From contig NC_061863.1 of NCBI RefSeq assembly GCF_907164915.1, positions 38,165,382 to 38,229,381 of the forward strand: a stretch of 64,000 bases of DNA, given 5' to 3'. This DNA is from Impatiens glandulifera (taxonomy: Eukaryota; Streptophyta; Magnoliopsida; Ericales; Balsaminaceae). Position 1 is the first letter of the stretch. Every line of letters begins with the position of its first letter. Both the position numbers and the translations under genes were made by a program. The notes under the pieces are model-generated. The model did not search any database. It worked only from the letters and a program-made list of their open reading frames with translations, and was not told the DNA's origin. Of the stretch, positions 20,210 through 32,037 are shown one piece after another.

Positions 20210-22850
20210 GAATGTTTGCCATCTTATTAGAAAAATGGAAGTACACTATAAAACTTGGATGACCGAACGTCGAGATCATCTAGAATACGTGGAAGGAGTT
20301 GACACATTCCTCAAGTTTATAGTGAGTAGTACAAGACGAAAAATCTAAATTATGAATTCTAGTATTTTCATGGAGATAAGAGACTTACTACTAATGTGAT
20401 TTATGATGATAATGATGTCGGTGACTTGGATGATGATGATGATGACAATCGGGTGATGGCGTGCCGAAATTCAACAATACTATAATGGAATTTAATAATA
20501 CAATCAACTAAGAGGTCAATGAAGAACATTATGTGCAAGATTTTATACACGATATGTTCTCCAACGTTAATGATGGCCCAAACAACCATCACCCAGTCAA
20601 AGATGCGCAGAGATTCTATAAATTTCTTGATGATTCTAAACGGCATTTGTATGAAGGTGCTTGAATAACCAAATCATCAGCACTACTGAAACTCCTTCGC
20701 ATAAAGAATTTCGATCAATGGACAAACACTTTGTTTGATATGTTGCTACGTCTAATTATGGAGGAAATATTACCAATAGACGCTGATTTGCCAAACTCAT
20801 ACTACAAATGTAAGAAGTTCATTACCAATATTGGGCTTAATTATGATAAGATAGATGCATGAACAACAATTGTATGCTATTTTGGAAGGACAATAAGAGT
20901 TTGGAGTTTTGAAGAGTTTGTGGCCTTTCTAGATGGAAAGTCGACCAAACAAGGGGGTGGTTCGAAAGAAGAAAAATGGAAAATCCATGACCACTAAGGT
21001 GTTAAGATATTATTCTAATACCAAGACTGTAAAGACAATACATGTGCTCTAAAACTGCTCCAATGATGAAATGACATAAGGAAAGAAGAGTTTAATGTGA
21101 TATGTTGAGACATCCGGCTGATTCATTAACTTATAAAACGTTCGATGACAGGTATAAAGACTTCGCGTCAGAGGTTTATCAAGCGATGGGTTTCAACCCC
21201 TTGCAAATGGGAAAAAGTAATACAATGTATGGTCGATTATTCTCATTACTTATAATGTTTCACTCAATACTTGCATGAATTCCAGCAATTTCATTCTATC
21301 TATGTTAATTCTAAACTCAAAGAGTCTAGGAGATGTAATTGACATATTTCTCCATCCATTGATCGAAAAGTTGACTAAATTGTGGCATAGTGGTGTGTGA
21401 ACATTTGATGCACACACCTCACAATACTTTAACACGCGTGTGGCGTTGCTATCGATCACTAACAGCTTTCCGGCATACGCGAATTTGTTTGAGTATATTA
21501 CAAAAAGAAAACCCGCTTGTCCTTGTTGCAAGAAAGACATTATATATCTTCGATTGAATAATTGTCAGAAACAATATTACATGAGTCACAAACACTTCCT
21601 TCCACCAAACTACAAATATATACGGTATAAAGAGTCGTTTAATGGTCGAACAAATTATAGAGAGCCTCGAACCATTTAATGGTGCAAGATATTTATGAGC
21701 AAGCACGAGACATAGAGGACACATTTTAAACTTAGAATTGGAGGAAGAAAACCAAGATATTTCATGAAACACGAGGAGACAATTAGAATAAATGTCATGC
21801 ATATTGAGAAAAATATTTGTGATAGCGTGTTGGGAACAATGATGGATGTGAAAGAGAAAACTAAGGATGATCCTAAAGTCCATAAAATTTACAACTCTTG
21901 GACATTAAATATTAATTGCATCTTCTAAATGTGGAGGAGTGATTCGTTATCCAGAAGCACCTTTCACTTTGTTCTCTGATCATAAACAATATCTTTGTAA
22001 ATTCTTGAAGGATCTTAAGTTGCCTGATGGTTTTTTCTCAAATATTGGAGGTTAAGTAAATTTGGAAGAGAATAAGATTACGGGATTAAAGAGTGATGAT
22101 TGTCACATTTTATTGGAATATCTTATTCTTTAGCAATATGTGAATTACTTTTATATAATGTGTATGATGCTATAGTAAATTTGTCCTGATTCTTTCGTTT
22201 GTTGTGCTCCAAAGAGCTGATTGCAATAGACCTCGAACAATTGTACTTGGTATTATAACGACACTTTGCAAATTCGAAATAATTTTCCCACCATCAATCT
22301 TCGACATCATGTTAAATCTCTCATTTCACTTTTCATTTGAGGCTTTGCATGGGGGCTTGTTTAGTAACGATGAATTTATCCAATAGAACATTATATGGGT
22401 ACAATAAAATGATATTTATGGAATGAAAACAAGCCCAGTCCAACTGAAGAACTATCCAATTGAAAATATTCAACTTGCATTATTGAGATAGAAAGAGGGC
22501 TCATTCATACATTTTGAAAAATTTTCCCGAAGTGTAACCTTTTTATATGTAAGATGCATGATTGATTTTTTAGTACGTCTTATTAATTTGCATTAAAGAG
22601 TATTCTATTTATTTTTGACACATGTGCAGCGAATATATACAAGATTGCAATAACAATGAGTCCTGTGGAGAAACGTATGCCACCTATTTTAAGCATTGAG
22701 TGAGTAGATTCATAACCATATTTGATAACTTTGTTTTGATTTTACAATTTACGGATGAATTTTTGGAATGCATATATAGGTCACCCAATTAGAAAAGATA
22801 ATGATATATCAAGAAACCTTAAGATCTTAGGCTCAGGTCCAACAATGTAC
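20210..22850 (+). pseudogene. CACTA transposase TNP2 remnant
   Basis: The recognisable parts, in order, belong to the TNP2 transposase of CACTA elements. Transposase-associated domain: about 20235-20340 (HLEYVEGVDTFLKFIVSS). N-terminal part: LPNSYYKCKKFITNIGLNYDKIDA near 20790. RHPADSLTYKTFDDRYKDFA lies near 21105. The catalytic-region signature is SITNSFPAYANLFEYITKRKPACPCCKK with FLPPNYKYIR (21450-21640). HIEKNICDSVLGTMMDVKEKTKDD lies near 21800. A DUF4218-like segment is FLKDLKLPDGFFSNIGG with ITGLKSDDCHILLEYLIL (about 22000-22130). NLKILGSGPT (near 22830) ends where the gypsy element interrupts it. Many stops and frameshifts make it non-functional. Confidence 0.8.
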
Positions 22851-22863
22851 TCATGTATGTATG

Positions 22864-23351
22864 TGTTACGACTTGTTTTGTAAGGTGTATTTATGGGTTC
22901 TTGATCTCAAAAATCAAGTTCTTGATCTCTAGGACCTGTGGAAATTCTAAAATCAAAGGGCAGTAGAAGATTTTTAATAGAGAATTTGGGATGAGGGGAT
23001 AGAAGAACCCAAAGGTGAGAAGAGATATATTGTATGATCTACACCAAACAGTCCATAATTAATAATAATAGACAAATGGGGGCGAAGTTCATATCTTCAT
23101 TATTCCATTCATGGGTCCTTGGAGAAGAGTGATCAGCCTTTTATAAGTGATGTCTTACCCCAGAATATTCAGTTACAACAACTACTAGAAAATAACAGAT
23201 TTCGGTTTGTAAATAGAACAAGAAAGCAAAACAAAATATTAAAACAACAAACAGAAATTTGGCCCATGTGCACAATAGGACCGAGAAAGGGTGTAGAGAA
23301 AGGTTGTTGGAATTGTTCTAGGACCGATGCCTTAATTTGGAGACCCTAACA
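22864..23351 (-). repeat. Gypsy LTR (left copy)
   Basis: 488 bp. On the plus strand it runs from TGTTACGACTTG to GGAGACCCTAACA, so both strands read TG to CA. It is the 3' LTR in the minus orientation of the element. Confidence 0.88.
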
Positions 23352-23869
23352 TTATCTCCCCCTTCAAAATTCGTCGCCCTCGACGAAAAAGACCGTGGTC
23401 TGCCGAGCCTCTAATGCGCATGCCCCTATCTTCAAAGAGAACTCTTTTCTATTGATGTCCGGTTGGATTTTCAGCAGGTCCAGCAGGTGTCGGAGTGTAG
23501 GACTGCATTTCTTTAAAAGCCTTTGGTCTTCCTGCTCAACAATCAGTCCTTCCTTCGGCCCAACATGCCAGGTGCATCAAAAGGGCCTTTTTCTTCAAGG
23601 CATACTCTAGAATGTCTTCAAACAACCAAGCCCAGTCCTTTTTTCGAACAAGCAACACATGTGCCACAACATAGCCATGTCTTCTAGTAACCTTCATGGC
23701 TGGTGGTCGGTTGTTGGGTTGCTGGTTGAGCCCTTTGATTATGTGCTGGAAATTTTCAAGAGTGTCTTTCAAAACAAGTGAAACAATTTGACATTCGTCC
23801 TTACTCTTTATTTGTACCTTGGCCGCAGCATTATAATTTCCAAGGTCTTTTCTAGTTGGTTGCCTTGTA

Positions 23870-24470
23870 TTATGTTGAACTGTGACCGAGGGGTGCCCTG
23901 CTGGACCGTGAATGTGTGCAAAGAAATGACATGTTCGTCCCCTGTCTCAACCAACAAAGGCGGGTCATAAAAACCTCATTCTTGGACGGGTTCATGGACT
24001 TCTTGCTGATTAGCCGAGGCCATGAATATTTTCGATTTGCACCTATGATTGGGCTCCCATTTTTCATTGCAAGTATAAAAGAGGTCATCCTTGGGATCGG
24101 TTGTCCGGTTTGTTCTCGGCCAGGCCGTGTTAACATTGTATAGTTTGGGCAGCAGCGACGGTTCAACGCTGTACAAGGGCCTGCTGCTCATTAGGGACGT
24201 AAGTTACTTCTTGGGAAGCACTAACCTGTTTCAAGTTCATGCGTTGTCTCATGGGGTGTCGTGCATAGGAGGACCGAATCGCAGAAAGAGATCTGTCTTG
24301 AATACATGCCACGTCAAGGTTTCCATATGGTTGCGATTCTGCAAATATGAGGCATGCCACGTTCTTGCCTCTTTTGAAAAGTGAGTGCGGAGAACGTCCT
24401 GTTTTGTGGCATCATTTGTCTTGCCCACCTTAAAGACTTGTTCGACAAATATGAGCCAGTCCTCCAAATT
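23870..24470 (-). pseudogene. Ty3/gypsy Gag remnant
   Basis: On the minus strand the gag signature WLIFVEQVFKVGK..DVLRTHFSKEARTWHASYL..TLTWHVFKTDLFLRFGPPMHD (24467-24249) matches the Retrotrans_gag domain. Further on is FYTCNEKWEPNHRCKSK (about 24085-24030), a zinc knuckle in which the first CX2C is damaged (TCNE remains). Frameshifts and stops separate the pieces. Confidence 0.7.
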
Positions 24471-24806
24471 AGTCCCATCAAATTCAGGAATATTAACATT
24501 TGTGAGTCGGGTTGGAGGAAGGTAGTAAGAAGCATTAACATAGGGTTGGGTGCAGGGATCCTAGCCATTATTAAACGCACCACTTTCAATGGTTGTCAAG
24601 CTTTTTCTAGCAGCATTGAACCTTCTGTCCATATTTTACTGAAAGTCATTGTGCACAGAAGCCTGTTCGGTCATGTGATGTTGCAGGGAAGCTTGTATGG
24701 AGGTATATTGTTGGGTCAGGCCTTCAAGTAGTGTCTTAAGAGCATCCATCTTTGTTTTCTATCGGGTTTCTTTCATTTGAGGATCGTCTTGCTATGATAC
24801 CAAGAA

Positions 24807-25294
24807 TGTTACGACTTGTTTTGTAAGGTGTGTTTATGGGTTCTTGATCTCAAGAATCAAGTTCTTGATCTCTAGGACTAGTGGAAATTCTACAATCAAA
24901 TGGAAGCGGAAGGTTTTTAATAGAGAATTTGGAATGAGGGGATAGAAGAACCCAAACGTGAGAAGAGAAATATTGTTGGTCTATACCAAATAGTCCATAA
25001 TAAATAATAATAGACAAATGGGGGCGAAATTCATATCTTCATTATTCCATTCATGGGTCCTTGGGGAAGAGTGATCAGCCTTTTATAGGTGATGTCTTGC
25101 CCACGAATATTCGGTTATAACAACTACTAGAAAATAACAGAATTCGTTTTGTAAAATAGAAAAGGAAAGCAAAACAAAATATTAAAACAACAAACAGAAA
25201 TCTGGCCCATGTGCACAATAGGACCGAGAAAGGGTGCCGAAAAAGATTGTTGGAATTGTTCTAGGACCGATGCCTTAATTTGGAGACCCTAACA
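24807..25294 (-). repeat. Gypsy LTR (right copy)
   Basis: 488 bp, same length as the left copy. It is the 5' LTR in the minus orientation and is followed by the duplication GTATG. Confidence 0.88.
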
Positions 25295-25584
25295 GTATGT
25301 TTGGTGTAAAATAAAATATACAATTTATGTACAGAAAAATACGACGATGGTTTGACCACTCAAAATCGGATTGGTTGTTGAAGGGTACAACGGGTCAGAT
25401 ACTATGTCATACTACTGAGTTTTAACATACATAATCCAAGTACAATAATTTTTCACAAACAAGTTGTCCTCTTCAAATGTAAGTGGTTTGATACACATTC
25501 TGGGAAACGAGGAATGAAAATGGATAAAAATGAATTCGTAAATATAAATGTAAACCGGTTTTTGAAAACCCAAAGTCTGAAACC

Positions 25585-25690
25585 ATATATAATGGCGAGT
25601 CAAGAAAAAAAAGATTGCTACGCACCTGATATGACATCACGACCCGATTGGAAGATTGTGACAAAAATAAATCAATGGTTTATAAATATC
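25585..25690 (+). pseudogene. CACTA transposase C-terminal remnant (DUF4216-like)
   Basis: Plus-strand MASQEKKDCYAPDMTSRPDWKIVTKI resembles the ASQA..VFYV.DP....WKVV segment of DUF4216, the C-terminal part of TNP2-type proteins. It resumes the transposase interrupted by the gypsy element. Confidence 0.55.
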
Positions 25691-26439
25691 TAGTTGAGAT
25701 TAATTACATTAATGTTTTTTCTTTAATTATTCTCCAATTTATTAATGGTATGTGTTTGTAGGATGGATGGTGGTCGTGGAGAGAGTTGGATGAGTTTACG
25801 CAAAACTCCAAAGAAAATAAAGAAGTCATTCTAGAACCTGCTTTCACAGGCAAATGACCTTATGATCCGAGGAGACTCTTCTATGTATATAGAGTTTATG
25901 TTGTGGACCCGTTAGCTAGTGCTGGCTCAGCAAGTGGAACAACTGAGGATGAGGCTGAAGATTTTATTGAGAGTACATTTGCAAGGGTTGAGAATTAGGA
26001 GGATCATGAGAATCAAGAGGATCTGGAGCACCAGTCCAACTCGGGACAATAATGCATCAGCATATAAAATTTTTATACATATTTATTGCTTATATTGATT
26101 TACACCTAATATTGAATTTGCAGCTTTTGTAGGTTCTTCCTCTAGGCAGAGACAGGGGAAGAACAAGAATATCGCCCTATCAAGGAGGCCCTAGTGATCA
26201 CAGATTTCTACGAGTTTTAGAGATGTAAATGTGAGACCAATGTGTGATTCTAAACGTTGGTGGTCTAGACATTTGGGGTCGGTGGTGCGACACCACGCAC
26301 CATCTCGCACCATCAGCTCAAGTAGAAGGAATTAAGTTTTGATAAATTGGATCAAATTTGACGTGCTATGTTGGTAAATAAATTAATTATACATTTGTCA
26401 TTCATATGAAATTTTATAACATTTGGTTGTTTTATTTTT

Positions 26440-26825
26440 CAGGATTTGTTCGAGAGTATAGATGGTTATATAGATCAACATTGAACGACTAGATTGGCAC
26501 ACACCAGACATATATGGGATAGGTGGTGCTCCGATCTGAACAAGGATTACATCCGGGTTTATCACGGAGACGAAGGAGGGGTACTAGATAATCCCCCACT
26601 GGGCTAGGATCAAGCCGATTGGGAGTTTTTTTCTAGACACCATTACTTTAATGATAAATTAAGGTACGGTTTCATAAATGAAATAAAAATGGATTACTAA
26701 CTTTATTTTTTTTATTTTAAATGTAGAAAAACAGTGGTATAAATGTTGAGAACATGAATAAATTAAAATTCCCACGCCATACGGGTAGTAAGAATTTTTT
26801 ACAAGTGGAGGAAAATTTGGTATGT
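26440..26825 (+). pseudogene. Transposase_24-type (Ptta/En/Spm) remnant
   Basis: RHIWDRWCSDLNKDYIRVYHG, then DQADWEFFSRH near 26500-26640. After a short intron-like AT stretch, KLKFPRHTGSKNFLQVEENL follows at 26760-26820. The order and the HTG-SK-F block match the second protein of plant CACTA elements. Stops are present. Confidence 0.6.
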
Positions 26826-26829
26826 ACAT

Positions 26830-27269
26830 TATTTCAAAGAACTTAATAATATTTGTTTTATAAAATACCTAATAAATATTTATTATTTTAAAATTTTTTG
26901 ATTCAAATTTTTTTAATTTTTTTTAATTCTTGAGGTTGATTATATATATGAATGAATTTTTATTGTACTATTAATATTAATAGTGATTTTTTAATATTTA
27001 TTTTAAATAAATTTTGAAATATTAATTTCATATATTTATATTATTCTTAAGGTTATTATATTTGTTATTTATTAGATAGAGAAATAAATGAGAGAAGGAA
27101 TAAAAAAAGTTTTATTGATTTTTTATTCAAATCGACCAACGATTTTGACCCATGTGGAATACCCATTTCCACTCACGCCAATATCTAAATTAACCACATT
27201 GATCGACCCCATAATCCCAACAATTTAGATTTAAGTATTATTATATATATATATATATATATTATAGTA
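26830..27269. other. AT-rich spacer with a short TA repeat
   Basis: Nothing coding is seen. A pure TA run lies at about 27242-27262. Confidence 0.5.
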
Positions 27270-29760
27270 AAGTATAAGATTAATTAGAAATTTAATCCTA
27301 TGATTTGCATGATTAAGGATATTAATGAACAAGCATATGCTCTTGCGTTGCAAAATTAAATAAAAATAACTTTTTCAAAGTTAAAATAAATAATACAAAC
27401 CTATATGTGGTCGTCATTATTATCATCGTCTTCATTATCCTCTTCGTCGTTAATATTATGGTCTAAAAATGAGAAGGCTTCAATGGTTCAAACATCCTAG
27501 TGGTCGTCTTCCTCCTCTTATTCATTGTTGTATTCGTTATTCATAAAAAAATTGATAACAACTTTAATAAAAGACATTCATTTAACTTTTTTCTCATCAG
27601 TATTGACCTCTTCCTCTTCGACCTCTTATTCTCATTTCTCGGTTAACAAACAACATCGTTTTGTATCTAATAGATTTCTCATATTACTAATCTCGTTAGC
27701 TCACTTTTGTACTCAACTATCTCAACAATACCAACATCTTTTACCATAACTTTTGGCAAATAAACCTCTTTAAACCTCACTTCTTCGGTAAATCAGCAAA
27801 TTCATTCATATATTTAACCACAAATATTTTTTTTATCTTTAATACACATATCATTACTAATATCATGACCTCATTTCGAGTATTTTGTACCTAAACCATT
27901 TTAAATCATTATCGTGACCACTTTACCCTCACTTCATCAATCACCAATCCAATCGACCTCTCGTCTAGTGACCTCATTTACACACTTTGGTCAACTAACT
28001 ATCTCAAACACACATTTAAACATTGATATTCTTTTTCCCAATAGACAACTCTCATAACTATTATTATGACCTCACACACTTTCACACATATCTTATCCCT
28101 CGCCAAATCAACCATCAAAATCCCAATTGACCTTTACATTTTGTGAACTAACACTATTGATGCATCTTATCCCTCGTTAATTCACCACCAATTCCAATCA
28201 ATCTTTAATATCATGAACTCACACTTTGATCAATCAATATCTCATTCACATATATTTTTAACTAACAATCACAATCGACCTCTAATCTCGTGATCTTAAG
28301 ATTTTTTTTCTTTTCTTCAAGATCTCTTATCCTTTAGTAAACTAATCACCAATCTCAATCTTACCAACCTCTTAGTCCTGGGAAAAAGATCAATTAATCC
28401 CATTGAACTATAATCTTGTGACCTCAAACTTTCACATGTTTTTAATCCCTTGACAAATCAACTACCATTCACAATTGACCTATAATCTTATGAACTTACG
28501 ATCCTTTATTAACGGTCTCTTATCCTTCAGCATCCTAACCACAAATTCAAATTAACCTCTCATCTCGTGACCTTATTACTTTTATACACCTCTTATCTCT
28601 CGCCAAACTAACCACCAATCCTAATGAACCTCTTCATCTCGTGACATCATACTTTCACATGCCTCTTCTAGCTTGGAAAACCAACCACTAACCACCAATC
28701 ACAATCATACTTTCACGCACCTCTCTTATCTCTTAGGAAATTAACCACCGACCTGAATCAACCTTTTATCCCTCAATAAACTAACCACTAATTCTATTTT
28801 TACTAGTCTATTATCCCTCGACAAACCAACCACGAATTTTAATCACACTTTCACACGTCTTTTATCCCTCAACAATTCAACTACCAATCTCAATCACACT
28901 TCACACACCTCTTATCATTTGGTAAACCATCCACCAATCTCAATTGACCATTAATCTCATCACCTCATTATCCTTTGTTACTGGCCTCTTATTCCCTGAT
29001 AAACTACATCACAATCATACTTTTATAAGTTTCTTATCCCTCAGCAAACCGATGTAACCAACTTCTTATCCCTCGACAAACCAACCATCAATCTCAATCA
29101 CAATATCACACATCTCTTATCACTCGGTAAACTAACCATCATCCCAATCATATTTTCACACTCCTCTTATCCTTCGGAAAACAAACTATAAATCTCAATC
29201 ACATTTTCACACGTCTCTTATCACTCGGAAAACCAACCAACAATTTCAATCACACTTTCACATGTCTCTTATCCCCCATCAAACCAACCATTAGTCTAAA
29301 TAGACCTCTAATCTCATGACCTAGCAATCCTTTATTATCGACCTTTTATCCATTGGCAAACCAAATCCGAATCATACTTTCACACTATTATCGACCTCTT
29401 ATCAATTACTGCCAACCACCAACCACCAATCACACAATCTTCATCTCATATCGTGACCTAACACACTCTTACACACCTATTATCTCTCATCAAATCAACC
29501 ACCAATCTCAATAGACCTCTCATATCATGACCTCACATTTTTCACATGTCTCTTATCACGCTTGACAAACCAATCACCAATCTCAATCGACCTTTAGTAT
29601 CGTGAGATCACACATTTTCACATTTTAGTCAATCAAAATTTCATTCATATTATTTTTAACAACTAATATATCCTTTATTATCGGCCTCTTATCCCCACAA
29701 ATCCAATCTCTCGTCTCATTATTTTTACCCTTACCGTGACATTTTTTACCACCAATTGAC
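27270..29760. repeat. Degenerate C/A-rich tandem-like repeat array
   Basis: A small vocabulary recurs for 2.5 kb: CCTCTTATCCCTCG, AAACCAACCACCAATCTCAATC, GACCTCTAATCTCGTGACCTCA and CACTTTCACAC. They appear in variable order with units of roughly 60-90 bp. The single longer ORF inside (27525-27749) has no protein resemblance. The array continues at 30373-30798 and, after TE2, at 44152-44300. Related sequence lies at 3541-4447. Confidence 0.6.
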
Positions 29761-29768
29761 CTTTTATC

Positions 29769-30364
29769 TAGGGGTGAGTCGGTACGATATACCTTAATGT
29801 TTTATCCATATCTTATCGAAAATTTCCGTATACAAATAATACATACATTTACCTTACATTGATTTCGATATACCTTGGTTTTGGTATATACCTTAATTTT
29901 AATATACAAAAAATTCATACATTTACCTTACCTTGATTTCGGTATACCTTAATTTCGGTTCGGTATCGGTATTATACTTTTGATACCTAAAAAACATATT
30001 AACATAAAAAAATCAATCTCATCGGTAATGTAGAGATTTCAAATATTGAATAATATTTCAGTATAATTATATTTTGATATTATTCAAAAATTGTATTTCT
30101 ATAATTAAATTAATATCAAATTTATTTAACAATTTCCTTATAAGTATTATATATATTTTAATTTGTATATACAATTTCGGTATTTCAGTATATCTCGATA
30201 TATAACAAAATTTTAAAAATCTCATACCTTTATCGTACCAATAATTTGGGTATTAGTACCTTACCTTACCGTTTTTTGGTATACCTTAAAAATTGATATT
30301 TTAAATATATTACGGTACGGTATTTTTGATATACCTATAATATCGGTAATTCTTCCCACCCCTA
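29769..30364. mobile_element. hAT-type MITE
   Basis: 596 bp. The ends TAGGGGTGAG and CCCACCCCTA are inverted repeats (9 of 10 bases), flanked by the 8-bp duplication CTTTTATC at 29761-29768 and 30365-30372. An 8-bp duplication and TAGGGGTG ends are typical of hAT-derived plant MITEs. The interior has no ORF and is made of many GGTATACCTTA and CGGTAT words. Confidence 0.9.
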
Positions 30365-30372
30365 CTTTTATC

Positions 30373-30798
30373 TTGTGACTCACACTTTTAATATTCATTT
30401 TTATTCACATAGAAATCACTTACAAATCTCAATTAAACTTTAATCTCGTGACCTCACACACTTTTACTATTCGATTAATCAACCACTCATTCATACATTT
30501 AAACCACTACTATCTCATTTATTACCATCCTTTTTATATTTCCACGACCTCTTTTTTTACCTCCACTTCGGTAAATCAACCACAATTTCTCAATGGACAT
30601 CTCATATAGTGAACTCACACACTTTCCAACACCTCTTATCATCGTCAAACATATATCATTCCCTCAATCGACCTCTCATCTTATGACTCACTTTTTCATG
30701 TCTCTTTCTCCCCTTGACAAATAATTCACCAATCAAAATTAACCTCTAATCTAGTGACCTAACATACTCTAACAATTTGGTCAATCAACATCTCATTC
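30373..30798. repeat. Continuation of the degenerate array up to TE2
   Basis: Same vocabulary as 27270-29760 (CTCGTGACCTCACACAC, CACCTCTTATC, CAATCGACCTCTCAT). TE2 is inserted at its end. Confidence 0.5.
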
Positions 30799-31998
30799 TG
30801 TTAGATAAATTAGACAGGATAAAAAATAAGAACCTAACAAAACAAACTTCCTGTGCAGGAGAACGGTTAAGAATTAGGTTCAGTCAAACCAACTCAACCG
30901 GTCAAGCAACACAACCGGCCAAGAACCTAACCGATCAAGAAGACAAGACCGGTCAGATAATAAGGCAAAAATCGTTGGACATTCGATTAACCTAAAGCTA
31001 TAAAAAAAATCGGAAGACATCCGGTTAACCTAAACAACCGACCGGTGCAAATAGACACTTTGAGTATCTGTTGAAGATGATACCAAAGGGATAGACTTTA
31101 GTACTTCCATATTCATACAAGTCTGAGGATAATCTACAGGCTGTAGAAGACCGTCCGACAAGATCTTTCCACTTCGGGATAAATCAGAGGCGCAACCCTC
31201 CAAGTGCAGGAAACTGTCCAACCGACAGTTGCCATATTCAGTAAAAGACAAACCTAGCCGTTTTGACCTATACACTGGAAGGTAGACCGCCAGGTCTGAA
31301 TCACTGAACCTCTGCTCAACCAATCAGATTCAAGAAGATGAAATGTGACTGTTGGCACATTTTACCTATAAAAGAAGGAGCTGAAGAGGAGTAAATGTAG
31401 TTACTAATCACACCAGCTACAAGCTCTACAAGTTACAAGAGAAAACATTTAAGAGCTGCACCAACCTAAGTTATAAGTGATCATTATCTCTCTACATTAA
31501 AAGAGTTTAAGCGTGTATTTGAAGTGAGATTACAATTTCGGTGAGAATTATACGAGTGTTTATCGAGCAGAAAATTAGTTTCGATCAGATTGTGTTTGTG
31601 TATTCCTTAGTGAATATCCTTCTTGCGGTTTCGAGAGGAAGGGGTGACGTAGGAGTTTCATCTCCGAACATCCATAAAAACCTATCTTGTTATTTACTTT
31701 CTGCCGGTCTTACATCCTAACCGATTCCACCTAAACCGACTTACTGAGTCCCAAAACCGACCCGCCCAACTCCAAACCGACTTTATCTAAATCCGGTTCT
31801 ACTTATCTTGTGTGTGTGCTGCTTCAACCTGAAACAAATCACTTTCGCACTTGAACTTGGTTCAAGGGTTTGTGACAGTTTGTGTAGTATTGAAACTCGG
31901 TGTTAATCTCTAACTGGATTAGCGTCAACCGTTGAGTGTTGTCAGACAGTGTTAACCGGCCAGACCTCGGTTCCCCAGCCGCGACCTAGATTCTAACA
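30799..31998 (+). repeat. TE2 5' LTR
   Basis: 1200 bp, TGTTAGATAAATTAG to TTCTAACA. TATAAAAG at 31367-31374 is the likely promoter TATA box. The hairpin block is at 31618-31679. The 3' LTR is 1207 bp, partly because of an extra AGTTACAAG copy near 43577. Confidence 0.93.
31618..31679 (+). other. Conserved two-hairpin block in the TE2 LTR
   Basis: Hairpin 1 has CCTTC and GGAAGG arms. Hairpin 2 has GGGTG..GGAG, the loop TTTCAT, and CTCC..CATCC. Compared with TE1 the loops differ completely while the paired bases remain. In the TE2 3' LTR (43771-43831) one stem base is mutated (GGAA for GGAG). Confidence 0.55.
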
Positions 31999-32000
31999 AT

Positions 32001-32012
32001 TGGTATCAGAGC
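32001..32012 (+). other. Primer binding site of TE2
   Basis: TGGTATCAGAGC, two bases after the 5' LTR, identical to that of TE1. Confidence 0.9.
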
Positions 32013-32037
32013 AATTAGTTTCAATACTCAAGCAATA

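Larger units (their letters stand above)
22864..25294 (-). mobile_element. Short non-autonomous Ty3/gypsy element nested in the CACTA transposase
   Basis: 2431 bp with two 488-bp LTRs (22864-23351 and 24807-25294) and the target duplication GTATG (22859-22863 and 25295-25299). Orientation is minus. The primer site TGGTATCATAGC lies just inside the right LTR, and a purine tract (GAAGGGGGAGATAA) just inside the left. Between the LTRs are only about 1.45 kb, with gag remnants and no recognisable reverse transcriptase or integrase, so it would need another element for movement. The LTRs differ at roughly 25-30 positions, so it is much older than TE1. Confidence 0.88.
18853..26829 (+). mobile_element. 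Decayed CACTA (En/Spm-type) DNA transposon body
   Basis: Downstream of TE1 the CACTA sequence resumes. Subterminal repeats (19030-19420) are followed by remnants of a TNP2-type transposase (20210-22850, then 25585-25690 after a nested gypsy element) and of a second protein of the Transposase_24 type (26440-26825), all on the plus strand. All coding parts have stops and frameshifts. The right terminus was not identified. Confidence 0.7.

Noticed and set aside
27525..27749. 74-codon ORF in the degenerate array
   Set aside because: Its composition follows the repeat and there is no homologue I recognise.
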